A DNA stretch of 64,000 nucleotides. It comes from Lentzea atacamensis. GTDB lineage: Bacteria; Actinomycetota; Actinomycetes; Mycobacteriales; Pseudonocardiaceae. A program made the translations under genes and the position numbers. The stretch lies in the NCBI RefSeq assembly GCF_003269295.1, contig NZ_QLTT01000009.1:124001-188000 (forward strand), in the 5' to 3' direction. A model generated the notes under the pieces. It did no database searches. It worked only from the letters and a program-made list of their open reading frames with translations, and had not been told where the DNA came from. The number at the start of each line of letters is the position of its first letter. Position 1 is the stretch's first letter. Shown piece after piece: positions 59,565-64,000 of this stretch.

Positions 59565-60901
59565 GTGGACGCTTTGGACCGTCTCTACGACTCGCTCGAC
59601 GCCCGGCTGCGCCCGGAGGACGTGGCCGTCCTCGTGCGGGAGGCGCTGCCCTCGTTGACGCGCCGCCAGCGCTCGGTGATCAACGAGGTGGCGGCGCACG
59701 CGAGCCGTTGGCACGGCTTCACCGGTATGAGCACCGACTACGCCCGCCCTGTGGGTGCCGCGCGGCAGGTCGCCGCGACGCGAGTCGTGTTCGGTGTGGA
59801 CACCTGCCCGGTCGACGCCACGATCCCGTCTCCGTGCTGGAGTTCGCCTCGTTCGTCGGTGCCGAGATCAACTGGGACCTGGACCGCACCGACTTCCTCA
59901 CCGACCGGCTGAACCGCGAGGCGCGCGCCGCCGCGGGCATCGAGCTGTCGAAGCGCCAGTACAACCGGCGCTTCCGGATGCTGCGCCGGCTCTCGGCGAA
60001 GGCGTCGAGGCTGGAGCGCGTACGTGAGCTGCGCCGCCTGACGCTCATCGCCTCGGCCGGATTCGTCGGCGCGATCGACCGCGACCGGTTCCGCGCGGAT
60101 GCCGACGCCGCCTGCTTCGTCGCCTACTACACGGCACGGCGCAAGCTGCGTCGTGAGTTCTCGCTGACCGGCCGCGAGAACCCGTTCGACCAGGTCGCGG
60201 AGGCGTTGCTCGCGCGGTGCAGGGCTCGCGGCGACACCGACTGGGCGATGATCGCGCTGGCCTGCCCGGCCTGGGAGGTCCTGCGCCACCTGCGGCCGGA
60301 CCAGCTCGGCGAGCTGCTCGGCCGGTGGTCGGCGGTGACCAGGTCGGTCGCGGGCCTGCTGGCCGGGCTCTGGCGTTCGTCCGAGATCGACAAGGCGACC
60401 ATGGTCGTGCGCACCGGCGTGGACTCGTCCAGCTGGAACGCGCTGGCCGGCGCCTACAACGCCGCACGCAACGGCTGGATCGCCTGCCTGCACGCCGCGG
60501 GTGTGCCGGATCTGCTGGACCACGCGTGGCCGGGCAAGGTCATGCGCGTGATGGCCGCCGACCTCGCCTTCTGGCACCACGAGGCGGGCGGCGGCCTCCA
60601 CCCGGACACCTCGGTGTGGTCGCGCCTGCCGTTGCCGTGGGAAGTGCTCGACGGCACGGCGGTCTGCACGCGCGCCGATGTGGAGGCGGCGTGCCGCGAG
60701 CACGGCGTCGACCCGGAACGCGCCGGATGGACCGCACCCCGCGCGCACGCCGCGATCGCGCGCTTCCGCCCCACCCCGGAGCTGGTGCACGGCGTGTCCG
60801 TGTCGGACCCGGTGTGGGCGATGGCGTTGCGGCACGCTCGGGTGTTCAGCGGCAAGCCCGTCCGCACCGGGGTATTCGGTGGACAGGACGCCGCCGGCTG
60901 A
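59565..60901 (+). pseudogene. frameshifted conserved hypothetical protein
   Basis: The first frame from GTG 59565 (VDALDRLYDSLDARLRPEDVAV) runs to near 59820. The second frame then reads HDPVSVLEFASFVGAEINWDLDRTDF through to the TGA at 60901. The shift looks like loss of one base. Joined, the product is about 445 residues, helical, with no known motif or signal peptide. It includes RQYNRRFRMLRRLSAKASRLERVREL and WNALAGAYNAARNGW. The rest is intact, so a sequencing error is as likely as decay. The two tRNA genes start 16 bases after it. Confidence 0.6.
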
Positions 60902-60917
60902 GCAGGATGCCCCTCGT

Positions 60918-60989
60918 TCGGCTGTAGTTCAGCGGTAGAACGCCCGGCTCGGGACCGGGTGGACGCCGGTTCGAGCCCGGCCGGCCGGA
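60918..60989 (+). tRNA. tRNA-Pro(CGG)-like gene
   Basis: The 72 bases fold as a full cloverleaf: acceptor TCGGCTG/CGGCCGG (two U-G pairs), U8-A9, D stem GTTC/GAAC with GG in the loop, anticodon stem CCCGG/CCGGG with loop CTCGGGA, variable TGGAC, and T arm GCCGG-TTCGAGC-CCGGC. The anticodon is CGG. G72 and A73 agree with known ProRS identity elements. No CCA is encoded. The T arm and 3' half closely resemble those of the next gene, so both look like copies of one ancestor. Position 1 is U rather than the usual C or G. Confidence 0.65.
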
Positions 60990-60995
60990 CGCGTG

Positions 60996-61066
60996 GAACA
61001 CGTAGCTCAGTGGTGGAGCCCCGGCTCTCATCCGGGAGGACGCCGGTTCGAGCCCGGCCGTGTTCT
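60996..61066 (+). tRNA. tRNA-Glu(CTC)-like gene, atypical
   Basis: The 71 bases fold with a perfect 7-bp acceptor (GAACACG/CGTGTTC), D arm GCTC/GAGC, anticodon stem CCCGG/CCGGG with loop CTCTCAT, variable AGGAC and the same T arm as the gene before. The anticodon is CTC. Position 26 between D and anticodon stems is missing, and the discriminator is U, so it is not a standard tRNA-Glu. The A and B box patterns are intact. It may be functional, specialised, or decaying. Confidence 0.6.
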
Positions 61067-61076
61067 CCGTGGTGTC

Positions 61077-61832
61077 TCAGGAGGCCTGCAGCGTCAGGTA
61101 CGCGAGGCCCAGCGTGCCGCGCCAGCCGCGCAAGCGGTGGGCGCGGTGCGTGTCGGCCTTCGTCCTGATCTCGTCCGCGTGCTCGGAGTCCGGGTTGTCG
61201 CGCAGCCAGCGTTCCCACGCCAGGGCGTGCCCGTTCTCGAACACGTCCCACTCGTCGAGGCTCGCCTGCTCCACCGCGAGCAGCCGGTAGCCGTGCTCGT
61301 GCGCGAGGTCCACCAGGCCGGCGAGCGAGCCGTACTGGTCGCGCGGGATCGGCATCGCGGCGAGCTGCTCGCCGGTCGGCTCACGCTCCCAGAAACCCTC
61401 ACCCAGCAACAGCTTCCCGCCCGACCGCAGCAGCTGCTTCGCCGCCGTGAGCGCGTTCGCCGTGTGCTGCAACGGATCTCCACCCCACACCTGGCTGGCA
61501 CCGTTGACGATGATCACATCGACCGGCCTGCCCGGTTGCCACTGGGCGACGTCGGCCACCTGCAGGCTGACCCGGTCGGCCAGGCCTCGCGCTGCGGCCG
61601 TGGCCCGGGCGTGCGCGATGGCGGTGGCGTCGAGGTCGACACCGGTGCCGGTGGCGGTGGGCGCGGCTTCGAGGGTCCGCAGCAGGAACTCCGCCCAGCC
61701 GCAGCCGACGTCGAGCACGTGTGCGTCGTCGAGCGGGTGCAGGCTGCGGATGAGACGCTCGGCCCGTTCCTCGGACAGCGGTCCGTGGAAGGTGAGGTCC
61801 TCGTGCAGTGGCGCGATCGCTGGTTTCGTCAT
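61077..61832 (-). CDS. class I SAM-dependent methyltransferase
   Basis: The 251-residue protein has SAM motif I in HVLDVGCGWAEFLLRTLEAAP near residue 38, the acidic GVDLDATAIAHARA, and VDVIIVNGASQVWGG and LRSGGKLLLGEGFWERE as later motifs. The pattern resembles small-molecule methyltransferases, but the acceptor is unknown. Its stop lies 11 bases after the tRNA-Glu-like gene on the other strand. Confidence 0.85.
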   Translation of the reverse strand: MTKPAIAPLHEDLTFHGPLSEERAERLIRSLHPLDDAHVLDVGCGWAEFLLRTLEAAPTATGTGVDLDATAIAHARATAAARGLADRVSLQVADVAQWQPGRPVDVIIVNGASQVWGGDPLQHTANALTAAKQLLRSGGKLLLGEGFWEREPTGEQLAAMPIPRDQYGSLAGLVDLAHEHGYRLLAVEQASLDEWDVFENGHALAWERWLRDNPDSEHADEIRTKADTHRAHRLRGWRGTLGLAYLTLQAS

Positions 61833-61918
61833 CGCACGCAGGATGGCGTTGCCGCCCTGTTCCGGACAACGGCTTATTCAGTTGTTGGGGTCATCACCTC
61901 CCCGTAGCTTTCATTGAC

Positions 61919-62875
61919 GTGGAACTCGTGTGGCGCGCGCTCACGACAGCGGACATCCCTGCGGTGGCCGCGCTCTACTGCGCCGTCGAGGCGGTCGACG
62001 ACACCGGCGAGTTGCTGTCCGAAGAGGACTTCGCCGAGCGGTTCGACGAGACGGATCTGCCGGGCGGGTCGCTGGCCGTGCTCGTGGACGGCGCACTCGT
62101 GGCGTACGGCTTGGCCGTGCTGCGGGACAATCCCGTGAACACGCACCGCGTCCGGCTCGACGGGGCCGTGCACCCGGACTTCCGCCGCAAGGGCATCGGG
62201 CGGCAGCTGCTGCAGCGCCTCATCCTGTTGGCGCGCAAGCTGCACACCGCACGCCACCCGGCCATGCCCATGGTGGTGAACACCATGGTCGAGAGCCGCT
62301 GCGCAGGCCACGTCGCACTGTGCGCCGAGCTCGGCTTCACCGCGGACCGCTGCTTCAACGAGCTGGAGGTGGCACTGGGCGAGTCACTCGCCCAGGTCCC
62401 GATCCCGCCCGCCTACGAGATCGTGCCGTTCTCCGCTGCCCGCGACGAAGAGGTCCGCGAGGTGTGCAACGCGGCGTTCGCCGACCACTGGGGTTCGGTC
62501 GAGCGCAGCCCGGAGGAATGGGCGGCGTCGTTCACCAACAGCAAGCGGTTCGTTCCGGAGACCTCCTTCCTGGCGCTCGCAGAAGGCGCCGTGGCCGGTT
62601 TCGTGCTCTCGCGGCACTACCCGGTGGTCGAGGAGCTGACGGGCGTGCGCGAGCTGTGGATCGGGGACGTCGGCACCCTGCGGGAGCACCGCGGGCGTGG
62701 GGTGGCCTCCGCCCTGCTGAGCTGGACGCTGGCTCAGGCGAAGGGGCAGGGCTACCAGCGGGCGGGACTCTCCGTGGACTCGGCCAACCCGACCCGCGCG
62801 CTCGGCGTGTACGAGCGCGCGGGGTTCGAGCTGAAGCGGACCTGGATCGACTACGGCCTGCCGGTCTCGCTCTAG
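61919..62875 (+). CDS. tandem GNAT acetyltransferase
   Basis: From the GTG at 61919 it has 318 residues with two GNAT domains. The first has VHPDFRRKGIGRQLLQRLILLARK near 80; the second has VGTLREHRGRGVASALLSWTLAQAKGQGYQRAGLSVDSANPTRALGVYERAGFELKRTW near 258. This is the layout of mycothiol synthase-like double GNATs; whether it is MshD is not certain. It converges on the glyoxalase-fold gene with a four-base overlap. Confidence 0.85.
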   Translation: MELVWRALTTADIPAVAALYCAVEAVDDTGELLSEEDFAERFDETDLPGGSLAVLVDGALVAYGLAVLRDNPVNTHRVRLDGAVHPDFRRKGIGRQLLQRLILLARKLHTARHPAMPMVVNTMVESRCAGHVALCAELGFTADRCFNELEVALGESLAQVPIPPAYEIVPFSAARDEEVREVCNAAFADHWGSVERSPEEWAASFTNSKRFVPETSFLALAEGAVAGFVLSRHYPVVEELTGVRELWIGDVGTLREHRGRGVASALLSWTLAQAKGQGYQRAGLSVDSANPTRALGVYERAGFELKRTWIDYGLPVSL

Positions 62876-63231
62876 ACCTCTTCGCCGTCCTGGGCGACGC
62901 AGAACTCGTTGCCGTCCGGGTCGGCCAGCACCGACCAGGTGAGCCCCGGCATGCTGTGCACCGCGATCTCGGTGGCCCCGAGCCCGACCAGCCTGGCCAC
63001 CTCCGCCTTGCGGTCCGGCACGTGCGAGTCGAAGTGGACGCGGTTCTTGCCCGGCGTGGCGTCCGGCACCTGCTGGATGCCCAGCGCGGGGCCGTTCTCG
63101 GTGTTCGGAGCGAGGACGATGAACTCGCCCCAGTCGTTCTGGACGGTGGTGTTGAGCGCGGCCGTCCAGAACTCGGCGAGCTTGCGCGCGTCGCCGGTGT
63201 CGATGGTGATCATGGCAATCGTCAGGGACAT
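62872..63231 (-). CDS. VOC/glyoxalase-fold protein
   Basis: The 119-residue protein has one VOC module pair: [21 protein letters not shown] and [24 protein letters not shown], ending [16 protein letters not shown]. This is the common glyoxalase/bleomycin-resistance/dioxygenase fold. The last Glu-like metal ligand position is unclear. It may bind a drug or a small metabolite; the role is unknown. Confidence 0.85.
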   Translation of the reverse strand: MSLTIAMITIDTGDARKLAEFWTAALNTTVQNDWGEFIVLAPNTENGPALGIQQVPDATPGKNRVHFDSHVPDRKAEVARLVGLGATEIAVHSMPGLTWSVLADPDGNEFCVAQDGEEV

Positions 63232-63368
63232 GCTTCCGGACGCTACTCAGGGGGTCTGACAATTCCAGGTCCGCGCTGGTCAGAGCCCAACAAACCCACC
63301 GCCCGCGATTTCGTCGGCAGCGCAACCAGTACGCTGCCCCAACAGCCCGTGAACGAGGAGTACCCACC

Positions 63369-64000
63369 GTGATCACCAGGATGTCGTCGCTGTTCCTGCG
63401 AACCCTTCGCGAGGACCCGGCCGACGCCGAAGTGCCCAGCCACAAGCTGCTGGTGCGCGCCGGCTACGTCCGCCGCGTCGCGCCGGGCGGGTACTCCTGG
63501 CTGCCGCTGGGTCTGCGGGTGCTGCGCAACATCGAGGCCGTCGTCCGCGAGGAGATGGACGCGTTCGGCGCGCAGGAGATCCAGTTCCCCGCCCTGCTGC
63601 CCAAGGAGCCCTACGAGGCGACCAACCGGTGGGAGGAGTACGGCCCCAACATCTTCCGGCTCAAGGACCGCAAGGGCGCCGACTACCTGCTCGGCCCCAC
63701 CCACGAGGAGCTGTTCACGCTCACCGTGAAGGGTGAGTACAGCTCGTACAAGGACTACCCGGTCACGCTGTACCAGATCCAGACCAAGTACCGCGACGAG
63801 GCGCGTCCCCGTGCGGGCATCCTGCGCGGCCGCGAGTTCCTGATGAAGGACTCGTACTCGTTCGACCTGACCGACGAGGGCCTGAGCAAGTCCTACCAGG
63901 ACCACCGCGACGCCTACATCCGCATCTTCGACCGTCTCGGCCTGGAGTACGTGGTGGTGTCGGCGACGTCCGGCGCGATGGGCGGCTCCGCGTCCGAGGA
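63369..64000 (+). CDS. proS: prolyl-tRNA synthetase, N-terminal part, cut by window end
   Basis: From the GTG at 63369 ([42 protein letters not shown]) the frame runs to the window edge, about 210 residues. It shows class II motif 1 ([38 protein letters not shown]), TEEL-like PTHEELFT and motif 2 ([31 protein letters not shown]). The RBS GAGGAG precedes the start. This is the bacterial ProRS with an insertion domain downstream, out of view. Confidence 0.93.
   Translation, partial: MITRMSSLFLRTLREDPADAEVPSHKLLVRAGYVRRVAPGGYSWLPLGLRVLRNIEAVVREEMDAFGAQEIQFPALLPKEPYEATNRWEEYGPNIFRLKDRKGADYLLGPTHEELFTLTVKGEYSSYKDYPVTLYQIQTKYRDEARPRAGILRGREFLMKDSYSFDLTDEGLSKSYQDHRDAYIRIFDRLGLEYVVVSATSGAMGGSASE

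Overview
The window is about 64 kb of high-GC chromosome from an actinobacterium of the order Pseudonocardiales. A Lentzea, Saccharothrix or Lechevalieria relative is my inference. The signs are strong GC bias at third codon positions, frequent GTG starts, 4-base GTGA/ATGA overlaps, a SARP/AfsR-type regulator, mycothiol-dependent-type enzymes, ThyX, and the actinobacterial order rimP-nusA-ylxR-infB-ylxP-rbfA-nrnA-truB-ribF-rpsO-pnp-pepR-dapB. I see no rRNA operon, CRISPR array, insertion sequence or prophage. This is core chromosome with lineage-specific insertions and several decaying genes.

Layout. 1-8 kb: secreted phospholipase A2, FtsK translocase, PlsC acyltransferase, a membrane protein, an alpha/beta hydrolase and a large SARP-NB-ARC-TPR regulator. 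8-17 kb: a methyltransferase divergent from that regulator behind SARP-like heptamers, a broken DUF6891-type gene, an orphan ATP synthase a-subunit gene, rnj-dapA, a membrane Ser/Thr kinase with an adjacent lipoprotein, and thyX. 17-24 kb: HicB-like/DUF4097 pair, SUKH protein, TetR-aldo/keto reductase diverging from ArsR-SRPBCC, a DedA-like protein, GNAT and a YcaQ-like glycosylase. 24-34 kb, minus strand: rpsO, pnp, pepR, dapB, a TPR membrane protein and a GrpB-family protein, mostly linked by 4-base overlaps, with thpR, an HTH regulator, ribF, truB and an MFS transporter upstream. 34-37 kb: a 15-bp minisatellite, a MATE exporter, an imperfect ~158-bp repeat block and a ROK regulator. 37-45 kb: nrnA, rbfA, ylxP, infB, ylxR, nusA, rimP. 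45-54 kb: accessory single genes, among them two ferritin-like proteins, a PLP enzyme, a thioesterase-fold protein, a glycosyltransferase, an imine-reductase-like enzyme with a divergent GlxA-type regulator, and a membrane protein under a two-site putative operator. 54-64 kb: a frameshifted AAA regulator remnant, a DEAD-box helicase, a RIO-type kinase, yaaA, a frameshifted hypothetical gene, two odd tandem tRNA genes, a methyltransferase, a double-GNAT protein, a glyoxalase-fold protein and the start of proS.

The core genes link transcription and translation (nusA, infB, rimP, rbfA, rpsO, truB, proS), RNA turnover (pnp, rnj, nrnA, DEAD helicase), lysine/diaminopimelate synthesis (dapA, dapB), DNA precursor supply (thyX) and chromosome segregation (ftsK). 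Points deserving a second look are the tandem tRNA-like pair near 61.0 kb, the 11-bp-phased heptamers before the methyltransferase, the two repeat blocks at 34.5 and 36.2 kb, the orphan atpB, a perfect 38-bp palindrome between rpsO and pnp, and a ylxR gene with no standard start codon.
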